A DNA stretch of 64,000 bases from Paenibacillus mendelii (GTDB lineage: Bacteria > Bacillota > Bacilli > Paenibacillales > Paenibacillaceae): positions 248,001 through 312,000 of the forward strand of contig NZ_JANHOF010000003.1 in NCBI RefSeq assembly GCF_024498075.1, given 5' to 3'. The position numbers and the translations under genes were made by a program. Under the pieces are notes generated by a model. That model saw only the letters and a list, made by a program, of their open reading frames with translations. It was not told the origin of the DNA and made no database searches. Shown in pieces: positions 1 to 8,645 of this stretch (the stretch's first letter is position 1; the number at the start of each line of letters is the position of its first letter).

Positions 1-1311
1 GATGCCGGCTGCCGCGCCTGCGCTACGCCTGGAGGCGGCTGCCAGTTTCTTGGCACGGCGGCAACCGCACAGGTGGTTGCCGAGGCACTTGGTATGGCGC
101 TGCCGCATTCGGCGCTTGCCCCTTCGGGTCAACCGATCTGGGAGGAGATGGCCCGTCAGTCGGCCGTCTCGGTCATGGAGATGGAGGCGAAGGGGATACG
201 CATGCGTGATATCGTGACCGACGCATCTATACGCAATGCCATGGCTGTACATGCCGCCTTCGGAGGCTCCACGAACCTGCTGCTGCATATTCCGGCAATT
301 GCTCATGCGGCGGGTTGTACAATACCGACAGTGGAGGATTGGATTCAGATCAACCGGTCCGTACCGCGACTCGTAAGCGTGCTGCCCAATGGGCCTGAGT
401 ATCATTCCACGGTTCGAGCGTTCCTGGCCGGCGGTGTGCCCGAGGTCATGCTGCAGCTTCGACCGCTCGGCGTGCTGGATGAGAGCGTCATGACCGCTGC
501 CGGAGAAACGCTCGGCCATGTGCTTGATTGGTGGAAGATGTCCGATAGACGCGCCCGGCTGCGGGAACGGCTTTGGGAGGCGGACGGCGTGGATCCGGAT
601 AGCGTCATTATGAGTCCGGAGCATGCGAAGAGTCGCGGACTTACCTCAACGGTTACATTTGCGACCGGCAATATCGCCCCAGAGGGTTCCGTCATTAAGT
701 CGACCGCCATCGACCCCAGTGTCGTTGGCACGGACGGCGTCTATCGGCATACGGGAAGAGCCAAAGTGTTTACGACGGAAAGAGAGGCAATCCGGGCGCT
801 CAAGACCGGCGGCATTGTAGCCGGGGATGTCATGGCGGTTATCGGCAGAGGGCCCTCCGGATCCGGCATGGAAGAGACGTATCAGCTCACCTCCGCGCTC
901 AAATATTTGCCTTTTGGCAAGCAGGTTTCCCTTATTACCGATGCGAGGTTCTCCGGTGTCTCTACAGGTGCGTGCATTGGACATATCGGACCTGAGGCAT
1001 TAGCGGGAGGGCCAATCGGCAAACTGCTCGATGGCGACATCATTGAGATTATCGTTGACCTTAACCGGCTGGAGGGATCCATTAATTTCATTGGCCAGGG
1101 CGAGGAACGTTTCTCTGCTGCGGAGGGGGCGGCTATTCTGGCATTACGCGATCCTCATCCGAATTTGGCCCCTGATCCAGCGTTACCTGAGGACACCCGA
1201 CTGTGGGCCGCCCTGCAATCGGTCAGCGGCGGCACCTGGAGCGGCAGCATCTATGATACGGAGAGAATAATAACTGCGCTTGCCGCGGGGAAAAAAGCAC
1301 TTGGATGGTAA
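1..1311 (+). CDS. yjhG: D-xylonate dehydratase-like protein, YjhG/YagF family (5' truncated by window)
   Basis: C-terminal 436 residues of an IlvD/Edd-superfamily dehydratase; the reading frame is open from base 1, so the start lies upstream. These enzymes use an Fe-S cluster and Mg to dehydrate sugar acids to 2-keto-3-deoxy acids. Seen: the [14 protein letters not shown] segment near the left edge (cluster-binding region), [53 protein letters not shown] and a [11 protein letters not shown]...KKALGW ending. From family knowledge, these blocks match the YjhG/YagF branch (D-xylonate dehydratases) better than biosynthetic IlvD. Family length is about 650 residues, so roughly the first third is missing. 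Exact substrate (xylonate or another aldonic acid) is inferred. Confidence 0.88.
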   Translation, partial: DAGCRACATPGGGCQFLGTAATAQVVAEALGMALPHSALAPSGQPIWEEMARQSAVSVMEMEAKGIRMRDIVTDASIRNAMAVHAAFGGSTNLLLHIPAIAHAAGCTIPTVEDWIQINRSVPRLVSVLPNGPEYHSTVRAFLAGGVPEVMLQLRPLGVLDESVMTAAGETLGHVLDWWKMSDRRARLRERLWEADGVDPDSVIMSPEHAKSRGLTSTVTFATGNIAPEGSVIKSTAIDPSVVGTDGVYRHTGRAKVFTTEREAIRALKTGGIVAGDVMAVIGRGPSGSGMEETYQLTSALKYLPFGKQVSLITDARFSGVSTGACIGHIGPEALAGGPIGKLLDGDIIEIIVDLNRLEGSINFIGQGEERFSAAEGAAILALRDPHPNLAPDPALPEDTRLWAALQSVSGGTWSGSIYDTERIITALAAGKKALGW

Positions 1312-1463
1312 GGCGATAGCGATTTTCATCATCCCCTGCCGGCGAACGAAGTTCTTGTACATGCAGCAAGTGGAAACACCGGAAGCAAATTCAATGCAGC
1401 ATTGTTGGATATGCGATTCGCCCGTTCCGGATCTTCGTTAAAGAGAGTGAAGGGCTTGTAACA

Positions 1464-1671
1464 ATGGTGGAGTATGGATTTAATCCGGAAGAAAAGCGAG
1501 CTTTGATGAATGTTGCGAAGCAACTGCATAAGGATCGGATCGGATCTGTTCTCTTGTTGGATTGAATTTTTGGAGCATACAGAATCCGGGCATTTACGAG
1601 ATGCTGTTTACCGGGGGTTCGTTCTGCAGGAGATGAGTCCTAGCACAATGAAGCTCAAAAGAGATGGGTAA
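1464..1671 (+). pseudogene. possible decayed C-terminus of an ATP-dependent DNA ligase
   Basis: Two short stretches in different frames line up as one protein tail. The first (1464-1565) reads EYGFNPEEKRALMNVAKQL. The second, just after in another frame, reads IEFLEHTESGHLRDAVYRGF and ends at about 1671. They resemble the OB-fold end of Bacillus-type ATP-dependent DNA ligases, where a GhxPexRxAFxxVA block precedes VxFxxxTxxGxLRxPxFxGF. The stop at 1563-1565 and the frame change show it is not functional. Assignment is by remembered motif only and could be wrong. Confidence 0.3.
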
Positions 1672-1700
1672 AGGTTGAGTAAGGGGGTATCTTGAAGCCA

Positions 1701-1729
1701 TTGAACGGTTTAAATAGGTGTGTTATGCT
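1701..1729 (+). promoter_or_regulatory. candidate promoter for antitoxin RNA
   Basis: TTGAAC at 1701-1706 and TATGCT at 1724-1729 are separated by 17 bp, a good sigma-A layout (4/6 match in each box). It would start transcription near 1736, running toward the 3' end of the convergent holin-like toxin gene. Confidence 0.5.
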
Positions 1730-1735
1730 AAGAAT

Positions 1736-1867
1736 AAAGAAAAGAACCGCAGATGCTGCTAACATCTACGGTTCGGGTACACGCCGCTTGAAGAGCGGTA
1801 GGCTATCGGATAGTAATCGATCGAGAAATAGACCGGGTCCTTGTCCAGGGCGGTCTATTTCTTTTTG
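1736..1867 (+). ncRNA. candidate antitoxin RNA of a type I toxin-antitoxin pair
   Basis: No protein is expected here. The interval has a promoter (1701-1729) and ends in a good + strand terminator: AAATAGACCG at 1826-1835 pairs with CGGTCTATTT at 1851-1860, followed by CTTTTTG. The RNA would be about 130 nt and overlap the 3' end of the toxin mRNA, the classical convergent arrangement of TxpA/RatA-like loci. Boundaries are inferred. Confidence 0.5.
1745..1773 (-). terminator. terminator of the toxin mRNA
   Basis: Read on the minus strand: AACCGTAGATG, 7-nt loop, CATCTGCGGTT (one G-U pair), then CTTTTCTTTATT. It lies about 80 bp downstream of the toxin stop codon. Confidence 0.6.
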
Positions 1868-1965
1868 TTGGTTAGTGTAATGACGATGGTCACAATCAGC
1901 GAAATCAGCGCGATTAGCATCGAACCGAATCCGATCATGAGCGTCAGTACGTCCTTAACCTCCAA
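1855..1965 (-). CDS. holin-like type I toxin (TxpA/BsrG-like small membrane protein)
   Basis: A 36-residue protein starting at TTG (1965-1963, minus strand) 9 nt after a strong GGGAGGTGA. The translation begins LEVKDVLTLMIGFGSM, continues with a hydrophobic helix ALISLIVTIVITLT and ends in NKKK. This is the layout of the Firmicute putative holin-like toxin family: short acidic head, one transmembrane helix, basic tail. Such toxins perturb the membrane and are silenced by an antisense RNA. The stop codon lies inside the hairpin arm at 1851-1860, which also serves as the antitoxin terminator. The promoter is upstream (TATAAT at 2035-2030). Far too small for routine gene finders. Confidence 0.8.
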   Translation of the reverse strand: MEVKDVLTLMIGFGSMLIALISLIVTIVITLTNKKK

Positions 1966-2029
1966 GGCATCACCTCCCTTCCGGGAGATTAGCCGACCGC
2001 CTTTCAAGCCCTACTATGTACTTATATAA

Positions 2030-2038
2030 ATTATACCA
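2030..2038 (-). promoter_or_regulatory. toxin promoter, extended -10
   Basis: On the minus strand TGGTATAAT (complement of 2030-2038) is an extended -10 box about 65 bp upstream of the toxin start. No good -35 box is visible, as expected for an extended -10 promoter. Confidence 0.45.
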
Positions 2039-2128
2039 TATTCGCATAGAACACTATTAAACCTTTTAGCTATTTACATCTCTCCGGATAAAATTCCATT
2101 ATATGGGTATCAGAGATGGGGAATATAA

Positions 2129-2674
2129 ATTAAAAAGGGTGGTTCTAGTGGTAAGGACTATGTTATTGGAGACATTATAGACCTTCGTTACGAGGTACTA
2201 GATGATATGAGGGGTAAGGGTGGATTCGGAAAGGTTTTAAGTGTCAAAGATCTCACATCGGGAAAGCACGTTGCATTAAAATATTGTACGGAATCTGATG
2301 TGGAGCATATCCGTCGGTTTCAAAGAGAAGTTAGAATAATGGCCAGTATAGATCATGAGAATGTAATGACTGTATTACATGCCAATGTCGAGTTTAACCC
2401 ACCATACTTCACTATGCCTCTTGCTGTACAATCCGTTTCCGATATCATTCACGAAACGAAGGGAAACATTGCAAAAACAATGCAAGTGTTTGAGGGAATG
2501 TGTAAAGGCATTAATTCAATACCCACCAGCGGCCATACCCACCGCGATATTAAACCAGATAATGTGCTTGTTTTTGACGGAGGGAAAATCGTTGTCTCTG
2601 ATCTTGGCCTTGCGAAGATGGATGAGCGCGATACTACGGCACTTACAAGAGCAATTTCGTGCGTCCTTTCATGA
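2129..2674 (+). pseudogene. truncated Ser/Thr protein kinase
   Basis: N-terminal two thirds of a Hanks-type kinase catalytic domain. Seen: glycine loop GKGGFGKV, VAIK-type lysine in HVALKYC, catalytic loop HRDIKPDN and metal loop SDLGLAK (DLG instead of DFG). The sequence then ends in RAISCVLS and a stop, so activation segment, APE motif and C-lobe helices are missing. Kinase-like sequence extends upstream of the first ATG (2207) back to a stop at 2126-2128, with no ATG, GTG or TTG in frame, so the 5' end is also damaged. At the 3' end it abuts a GH36 fragment, suggesting a deletion joined two unrelated genes. Confidence 0.75.
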
Positions 2675-3090
2675 GTACGGGCAGAATTTATCATCATACG
2701 CCGGTGATGGAAGGCTACGAACCGAAGGGCTGGGGTGTGCTGGAGCTGGCTTCGAAGGAACGTGACCGCGCGATAGCCGGAGTGTTTCAGCTCTCGAACC
2801 CACAGGAACGGGAGTATACCCTCCGCGTAAGAGGCTTGAATCGCGCCAAGAAATATAAAGTGACATGGGACAACAGCTCTCAAACGACAGTCATCGATGG
2901 TTATGTTCTTATGAATCAAGGCTTGATTATCCGGCTGGAAGGCGCTTTGACTTCGGAATTACTGCTGTTCGAAGCGGGGAATAGCAAGAAGGTGTGTACG
3001 ACGATCTCATCTATACCGATAACGGGCTTAAGGAGCAGTCGCGACTGCTCCTTTTTTCTATTCGCAGGAATCGTCGCTCAATATACATAA
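2653..3090 (+). pseudogene. C-terminal fragment of a GH36-type alpha-galactosidase
   Basis: Only about 110 residues of enzyme remain: FVRPFMSTGRIYHHTP, EGYEPKGWGVLEL, a beta-sandwich stretch with REYTLRVRGLNRAKKYKV, and a typical terminal LIIRLEGALTSELLLFE. This matches the C-terminal antiparallel beta domain of Firmicute GH36 alpha-galactosidases; the catalytic barrel is absent. Frame continues past the natural end through the terminator at 3031-3056, so the original stop was probably lost. Left end overlaps the kinase fragment around 2645-2660. The family name is an inference from the C-terminal domain alone; GH31 or another glycosidase is possible. Confidence 0.6.
3031..3057 (+). terminator. 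intrinsic terminator
   Basis: AGGAGCAGTCGCGACTGCTCCT is a near-perfect hairpin followed by a run of six T. It probably terminated the original GH36 operon. Confidence 0.8.
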
Positions 3091-3228
3091 ATTACCTGCT
3101 ATGATACAATGACAGACAATTCCAAGGGTAGAAGTATACACGGGGCTGCTCAGAACGGTTAACGACCAATCGTTCTAGCCTGACGCTAGTTTTCCTTGTA
3201 CATGTTGAACTAGGGGAGAGTGGACATT

Positions 3229-3879
3229 ATGTTGCTGCGATGGAGAGTGGGTATCCTGCTGCTGCTGCTGGCAGCTGCTGCTGTGGTTGGATTCATCCTA
3301 TACCAGGATATCACTTCAAACGATGACATTGATTCAAGTCCGACTGTTGTGGCGGCCATTGAGAAGCAGCGGGGACCAGGGCATGTTTCGTATATGATCC
3401 ATGAGCATGCTGTACCGGATGGACAGGTTGCCTTCTTCATACGGAATATGCCAAGTGATGGCATCCACATCGGCGCGGAGTATATTAAGAAGACGCCGAA
3501 TGGCTGGAAATGGGGATATGGCGGCGAGTTCGGCCGATCAAATTATGAGCTGGGTCTCACCGACACGGAAGCAAGAAGGGAAATGTTCGAACCCATGTAT
3601 TTCTCAAGCACAGAAGGCACTGAGTTTGACAGTCCCTTCCCGATGGTTTTCGGAATCGTGATCCATCCTGATATTCGTCGAATGACAGCGAAGGATTACT
3701 TGACCGGCTTGGAGAAGCAAGCAGAGTTAATTGAAGTGGAGCGGAATTTTAAGCTGTTCTATGTATTCTTGGACCGGAATCAGGGAACGAAGTTCGATAT
3801 CACCGGCTATACCGCAGATGGCAGTGTCCTGCACAAGGAGACGATCCAGGATGAAGCGGATCAGCAAAGTCACCGTTAG
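3229..3879 (+). CDS. hypothetical membrane-anchored protein
   Basis: 216 residues, family not recognised. An N-terminal transmembrane segment (residues 5-25, VGILLLLLAAAAVVGFILY) is followed by an extracytoplasmic domain of about 190 residues with aromatic-rich beta-like segments (GWKWGYGGEF, KLFYVFLDR). The GTG at 3220 would overlap the AGGGGAG ribosome site, so the ATG at 3229, spaced about 9 nt from it, is chosen. It sits 106 bp ahead of another small envelope protein in the same direction; the two may be co-transcribed. No cysteine lipobox, so it is anchored by the helix or an uncleaved signal. Confidence 0.6.
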   Translation: MLLRWRVGILLLLLAAAAVVGFILYQDITSNDDIDSSPTVVAAIEKQRGPGHVSYMIHEHAVPDGQVAFFIRNMPSDGIHIGAEYIKKTPNGWKWGYGGEFGRSNYELGLTDTEARREMFEPMYFSSTEGTEFDSPFPMVFGIVIHPDIRRMTAKDYLTGLEKQAELIEVERNFKLFYVFLDRNQGTKFDITGYTADGSVLHKETIQDEADQQSHR

Positions 3880-3985
3880 CAGGCTGCCGCGGCGTTCTCC
3901 GACCCTCTATTTCCAAGTTGACGGGACTCGGGTACAAGACGAATAATGGGTAAGGGAAAGTTAAACAGATTGTCGGAGGAACGAA

Positions 3986-4684
3986 ATGAAGCAGAGGCTA
4001 TTCGCAGTATCGGTTCTGCTCTTCGCACTATTCCTGCTAGCGGGATGCGCGAAGGGAACCGCGCATGTCACGATTCATATGGATGGCAGCATTGAAGTGG
4101 CAGCGACGATCCGCCTGGATTCGCGTGCGCAGAAGCTGGTAGGGACGAAAGCTGAAGAAGCGATTGAGAGTAAGTCGAGCGAGTACGGGTACCGGTACAA
4201 GAAGGAGGTACACGCCGAAGCAGTGGAGTACCAGATTCAGAGGACGTTTTCATCCATCGATGAACTGAAGGCGACCTTCGGCAATTGGGACGGGAAGGAT
4301 CTGGTTGTGGAGAAGAAGTCCGGCTTCTTGTCTACCAGGTACGTCATTACAGGCCAGGTGGATACCGGATTGAACGCGGACAGGCTTCTGCGGTATATCG
4401 GGGATTTGAATGTGTCTGAACGGCTTGTAAAGCTGTTTCTTACGCAGCTTACGTTTGATTTTAAATTAACGCTGCCGATTAACACGATCGGGGATCACAA
4501 TGCGGATGAAGAAGAAGGACGGACGTTAACGTGGACGATTCCTCTTACATCTCCCAAGCCGGTCCTTCTGGAGGTTTATGTGCCTAATGTGAGTGCGATC
4601 CTGGTCGTCGGGGGTTCCGGAATTGTACTAATCACGGCAGCCGTTCTGCTAATTATTAGAAGAAAGAGAAGGAAATCGGTCTAA
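3986..4684 (+). CDS. lipoprotein with C-terminal membrane helix (DUF3153/LppM-like)
   Basis: 232 residues. Signal peptide with lipobox LLAGC (Cys about residue 21), an extracytoplasmic alpha/beta domain starting AHVTIHMDGSIEVAATIRLD, then a transmembrane helix near residues 205-226 (ILVVGGSGIVLITAAVLLII) and a basic tail RRKRRKS. This plan (lipid anchor plus C-terminal helix around a TVHxDGS-type domain) resembles the LppM/DUF3153 family, whose biochemical role is unknown. The ribosome site GGAGGAACG lies 6 nt before the ATG. Family assignment is tentative. Confidence 0.65.
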   Translation: MKQRLFAVSVLLFALFLLAGCAKGTAHVTIHMDGSIEVAATIRLDSRAQKLVGTKAEEAIESKSSEYGYRYKKEVHAEAVEYQIQRTFSSIDELKATFGNWDGKDLVVEKKSGFLSTRYVITGQVDTGLNADRLLRYIGDLNVSERLVKLFLTQLTFDFKLTLPINTIGDHNADEEEGRTLTWTIPLTSPKPVLLEVYVPNVSAILVVGGSGIVLITAAVLLIIRRKRRKSV

Positions 4685-4747
4685 TTCCCGCGAATAGTTG
4701 TACCTATATGGCAGGTTGAAGGATCAACGAACCGGAGGATGAGATGA

Positions 4748-5140
4748 ATGAGCAGGGTGAAATTCTCAGTCAAAGTGCTGGTCGTATCGGATATGGAGGC
4801 ATCCAAACGATTTTATGCGGATGTATTAGGCTGCGAAGTAACGGATTGGTGGGTCGTACGGGATGACTATGCCTTGGGCTTTAAGTTAATCCAAGCGGAT
4901 CGGATCGAGGATGTCCAGCCGAATAAAGTAGGGAAATATCAGGAGGTTTCTTGGGATACCTATGCCTATGTCGAGACTCACGCCGATATGGATGAATTAT
5001 ACGAAGCGTTCAAAGCAAAGGGAGCGCGATTTATTCAAGAGCCTGTAGTGACGGAAGCAGACTGGGGAGCTTGGAAGGAATTTGTTATCGTCGATCCGGA
5101 CAATTATGCGATTGGGTTCGGTTCCGGTAAGAAGAACTGA
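4748..5140 (+). CDS. VOC (glyoxalase/bleomycin resistance) family protein
   Basis: 130 residues, the usual size of a single two-module VOC protein. Seen: SVKVLVVSDMEASKRFYADVLGCEV at the start, a central segment ending FIQEPVVTEADWGAWKEFVIVDPDNYAIGFG. Typical VOC enzymes bind a metal through His/Glu at equivalent strand positions; the first strand here has no His (KVLV), so it may be a non-metal binding member. GGAGGATGAG precedes the ATG at 4748 (an alternative ATG at 4744 is out of frame). Substrate cannot be told. Confidence 0.8.
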   Translation: MSRVKFSVKVLVVSDMEASKRFYADVLGCEVTDWWVVRDDYALGFKLIQADRIEDVQPNKVGKYQEVSWDTYAYVETHADMDELYEAFKAKGARFIQEPVVTEADWGAWKEFVIVDPDNYAIGFGSGKKN

Positions 5141-5198
5141 CCACCGCCCGGATGATGTTTCGAATAGGAATTCAAGTTATGGATACAAAAGCTGGAGG

Positions 5199-5232
5199 CT
5201 GCCGGGATAACGATCCTGGCAGTCTTATTTCT
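5199..5232 (+). terminator. intrinsic terminator
   Basis: CTGCCGGG and CCTGGCAG flank an 8-nt loop, followed by TCTTATTTCTATTTT. It closes the VOC gene. Confidence 0.6.
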
Positions 5233-5428
5233 ATTTTGTGGATCTAAACGGATATTTGAGGGTATATATCCATATGTTAATGGAAGAAATTTAATGAATG
5301 ATTCGCTGTGCGCGCGATGCGGAAATAGTGTGGACCCTATTATATAGAAAATAGAAGGACGGTGCTCGGAAGATTTTGCGGGCATGCATGTTTAGAAAAG
5401 CAATTCTATAGAAACAGGTGATATAATA

Positions 5429-6832
5429 ATGGCACAGACAAGTATTATTCTACGCATAGAGCTTGACCATCAAGTCGTCAGCTTCGGCGATGTTGCGGCA
5501 ACAATCGCCCGTGCGGGCGGTGACATTATATCGATCGATGTCATACGTCCAGGCAAGGATTCCTCCGTTCGCGACATTACGGTCGATGTGGCTGATACAG
5601 CAGAAGCAAGTATCGTAGACTCGCTTAAAGCCCAAGCCGGGATTAAGCTGGTGAATGTATCGGATCGGGCCTTCCTTGCCCACTTGGGCGGCAAGATCGA
5701 GATTCAACCGAAGCTCCCGATCAAGAATCGCGATGATTTATCCCGCGTCTATACGCCTGGCGTGGCCAAGGTTTGCACCGCTATCCATGAGAATCCGATG
5801 AAAGCCTACTCCTTGACGATCAAGCGTAATACGGTAGCGGTCGTATCCGACGGCACGGCCGTGCTCGGTTTGGGCGATATTGGTCCATATGGGGCTGCGC
5901 CTGTTATGGAGGGGAAGGCCATGCTGTTTAAGCAGCTGGCTGGTGTAGATGCCTTTCCGATCTGCCTCGATACGACCGACACCGAGGAGATTATCCGCAC
6001 GATCAAAGCGATTGCCCCTATCTTCGGGGGAATTAACCTGGAGGATATTAGCGCGCCGCGCTGTTTCGAGATCGAGAGCAGGCTGGCTGACGAGATGGAC
6101 ATTCCGGTCTTTCATGACGATCAGCACGGTACTGCCGTCGTCGTCATTGCGGGTCTGCTGAATGCACTGAAGGTGACGGGCAAACGGGCCGAGCATATTA
6201 GGGTTGTCGTTAATGGCATTGGTGCGGCTGGGGTTTCGATATGCAAAATGCTGTTGAACGCTGGGGTTACAAGGCTGGTTCCCGTTGACCGCCATGGTGC
6301 GATTGTCAGGGGCGGGCAATATGAGCACCCGATGTGGCAGTGGCTGGCGGATCAGCCGCAGGTGGAGGACACGTCAGGCTCCTTGCAGGAGGTTATTGTG
6401 GGCGCAGACGTCTTTATCGGGGTATCGCGCGGCAAACTATTGACCTCGGCCGATATCAAACGGATGTCCCATGAACCGATCGTGTTCGCGATGGCGAATC
6501 CCGAACCCGAGATCTCCCCCGAAGAGGCGCTGCCGCATGCGGCTGTCTACGCGACAGGCCGGAGCGATTATGCGAATCAGATCAACAACGTGCTTGTATT
6601 CCCGGGTTTATTCAGGGGCGTGCTGGACTGCCGGGCTAGAAGAATCAACGAGCCGATGAAGCTCGCGGCTTCCCGGGCGATTGCTGCGGTAATCTCCGAG
6701 AAGGAACTGAACAACTATTACATCATTCCAAGCATATTCAATGAAATGGTTGTTACCAATGTGCGCAAGGCCGTTATCGAAGCGGCCATTCTGACCGGCG
6801 TGGCGCGCAGAACGCCGCCTGAGTTCGGCTAG
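5429..6832 (+). CDS. NAD(P)-dependent malic enzyme with N-terminal ACT domain
   Basis: 467 residues. Oxidatively decarboxylates malate to pyruvate, linking the TCA cycle to pyruvate and NAD(P)H. Residues 5-75 form an ACT-like regulatory domain ending before LAHLGGKI. The malic domain follows: YTPGVAKV (Tyr108), GLGDIGPYGAAPVMEGK (Lys163 as general base), metal ligands in NLED (205-206) and FHDDQHGT (228-235), then the NAD domain with VNGIGAAG (261-268). Family members without the ACT domain are about 400 residues, so the extra length is the regulatory domain. Start ATG has AGGTGAT 6-8 nt upstream. Coenzyme preference and the ACT ligand cannot be told from sequence. Confidence 0.92.
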   Translation: MAQTSIILRIELDHQVVSFGDVAATIARAGGDIISIDVIRPGKDSSVRDITVDVADTAEASIVDSLKAQAGIKLVNVSDRAFLAHLGGKIEIQPKLPIKNRDDLSRVYTPGVAKVCTAIHENPMKAYSLTIKRNTVAVVSDGTAVLGLGDIGPYGAAPVMEGKAMLFKQLAGVDAFPICLDTTDTEEIIRTIKAIAPIFGGINLEDISAPRCFEIESRLADEMDIPVFHDDQHGTAVVVIAGLLNALKVTGKRAEHIRVVVNGIGAAGVSICKMLLNAGVTRLVPVDRHGAIVRGGQYEHPMWQWLADQPQVEDTSGSLQEVIVGADVFIGVSRGKLLTSADIKRMSHEPIVFAMANPEPEISPEEALPHAAVYATGRSDYANQINNVLVFPGLFRGVLDCRARRINEPMKLAASRAIAAVISEKELNNYYIIPSIFNEMVVTNVRKAVIEAAILTGVARRTPPEFG

Positions 6833-6865
6833 CAGCCGGCTTCTGTCGATAGGAACGAACGAGCG

Positions 6866-6899
6866 GTGCAGGATTTCGCCTGCACGGCTGGTTTTATTT
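6866..6899 (+). terminator. terminator after malic enzyme gene
   Basis: GTGCAGG-6 nt-CCTGCAC hairpin followed by GGCTGGTTTTATTT; the T run is offset from the stem, so efficiency may be moderate. Confidence 0.5.
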
Positions 6900-6934
6900 A
6901 CCGAGAATTCTTTGTACATCAGGGGGAAATGTAG

Positions 6935-8599
6935 ATGGTTACGACCGAGTCAACATCGATAAGTGAATTACTGTTTCCGCACATAACGGAATCGCCGCAG
7001 GAGCTCGAGCGGCGATATCCGCCGCGAACGCTCGGGGAGGATGCGTTCGTGACGCGATTCGCTCCAAGCCCGACAGGCTTCCTCCATATCGGGGGACTGT
7101 TCACGGCTATGATCTCCACGCATCTGGCCAAGCAGTCAGGCGGCCTGTGCTATCTAAGGATCGAGGACACGGACAAGAAAAGGGAAGTCGAAGGCGGGAT
7201 TTCCGGCATAACGGAATCGCTGCGTGATTTTGGCATTATTTTCGATGAAGGCGTAATAGGGACGGGGGAAGAGCGCGGCGGGTACGGGCCATACCGGCAA
7301 AGCGACAGGGAAGCGATTTATCATGTCTATGCGAAGGATCTGGTACGAAGAGGTCTCGCTTACCCGTGCTTCTGCACAGAGTCGGAGCTGGAGGCTGCCC
7401 GCGCCAGCCAGGAAGCACAGAAGCTCAGACCCGGCTGCTACAAGGAATGGGCGTTCCACCGGAATCTAACTCTCGCAGAAGTGAAGGAGCGCCTGGCTTC
7501 AGGCCAGTCCTATGTGCTGCGCTTGAGATCGGAAGGAAGCCATGACCGGCATGTGACATTCAGCGATGGCGTCAAAGGAAAAGTGACGCTGTCCGAGCAC
7601 GATATGGATATCGTGATCCTGAAGTCGGATGGCATGCCAACGTATCATTTTGCCCATGTGGTGGACGATCACTTGATGCGGACGACTCATGTCATCCGCG
7701 GGGATGAATGGCTGTCATCGGCGCCGATCCATCTGCAATTATTCGAGATGCTGGGGTTAGAAGCGCCTTCTTACTCCCATATTGCCCCGATCCTGAAGCA
7801 GGACGGCAGCTCCAAGCGAAAGCTGAGCAAGCGGAAGGATCCTGAAGCGGCTGTCAGCTACTTCAAAGAGCTCGGCTTCCCGTCTGAAGCCATTCTCGAA
7901 TATATGCTGGGGCTGGCGAATTGGACCTATGAGGATTGGAGAAAAGAACATCCCTCGGAGGAACGTGATCAATTTCGCTTGGAATTGGACAAGATGGGCA
8001 GCAGCGGCGCGCTGTTCGACCGGATTAAGCTCGAGGATATCAGTAAACAGGTGATTGCCCGAATGGATGCCGCAGAAGTCTATAGGCATGTGCTGGAATG
8101 GGCGAAGACCTTCCATCCCGAGCTGGCTGGCCAGCTAGAAACCGATCCTGACTATGCGCATGCTATTCTTGCCATCGGGAGAGGAGCAGCGAACGCCCGC
8201 AAGGATATCGCGATCTGGTCTGACGTTCCAGCCTATATGGCTTATTTCTATGAGAATGAATCCCCCGATGTAGCGGCCTCCGATGTGCCGGATTCCATCA
8301 CTACGGAGGATGCAGTGAAAGTAATCGAGGACTATGCGAGCGTATATCGTCATACGGATGATAAGGATGAATGGTTCAGCTCCATTCAACAATTATCGGA
8401 GCGGCACGGCTATGCAGGCAATATGAAACAATATAAGAAGGAGCCAGCCGCCTATAAAGGGCATGTAGGCGATGTTAGCTTGCTGCTGCGCTTAACGATT
8501 ACAGGACGAGCCCGGACTCCGGATTTGTATGACGTTATGCAGGTCATGGGGAATGAACGCGTTATGGCGAGATTGAGGACACGCAAGGAATGGACATAA
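6935..8599 (+). CDS. gltX: glutamyl-tRNA synthetase, long clostridial-type paralog
   Basis: 554 residues, longer than the usual 485-490 of the housekeeping Firmicute enzyme. Class I catalytic signatures are intact: FAPSPTGFLHIGG (HIGH motif, 44-54) and KRKLSKRKD (KMSKS loop, 294-302). Also RIEDTDKKREVEG, YGPYRQSDR, RLRSEGSHDRH and HVIRGDEWLSSAPIH. An extra N-terminal stretch of about 38 residues (ELLFPHIT...ERRYPPRTL) and a divergent C-terminal anticodon half are typical of a second GltX type seen in clostridia. It charges tRNA-Glu (or possibly tRNA-Gln). It stands alone rather than beside cysE/cysS, consistent with a paralog. Whether it is essential or stress-related is not visible. Confidence 0.88.
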   Translation: MVTTESTSISELLFPHITESPQELERRYPPRTLGEDAFVTRFAPSPTGFLHIGGLFTAMISTHLAKQSGGLCYLRIEDTDKKREVEGGISGITESLRDFGIIFDEGVIGTGEERGGYGPYRQSDREAIYHVYAKDLVRRGLAYPCFCTESELEAARASQEAQKLRPGCYKEWAFHRNLTLAEVKERLASGQSYVLRLRSEGSHDRHVTFSDGVKGKVTLSEHDMDIVILKSDGMPTYHFAHVVDDHLMRTTHVIRGDEWLSSAPIHLQLFEMLGLEAPSYSHIAPILKQDGSSKRKLSKRKDPEAAVSYFKELGFPSEAILEYMLGLANWTYEDWRKEHPSEERDQFRLELDKMGSSGALFDRIKLEDISKQVIARMDAAEVYRHVLEWAKTFHPELAGQLETDPDYAHAILAIGRGAANARKDIAIWSDVPAYMAYFYENESPDVAASDVPDSITTEDAVKVIEDYASVYRHTDDKDEWFSSIQQLSERHGYAGNMKQYKKEPAAYKGHVGDVSLLLRLTITGRARTPDLYDVMQVMGNERVMARLRTRKEWT

Positions 8600-8617
8600 A
8601 CATCGAGGGAGCTAAGG

Positions 8618-8645
8618 AAGCCGCGACAAACGCGGTTTTCTTTAT
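8618..8645 (+). terminator. terminator after gltX
   Basis: AAGCCGCG-ACAAA-CGCGGTTTTCTTT: 5-bp GC stem plus A/T extension and a T-rich tail. Confidence 0.6.

Noticed and set aside
1692-1880. 62-residue + strand ORF at the toxin locus
   Set aside because: Overlaps the antitoxin promoter and two hairpins; composition and lack of a ribosome site argue against coding.
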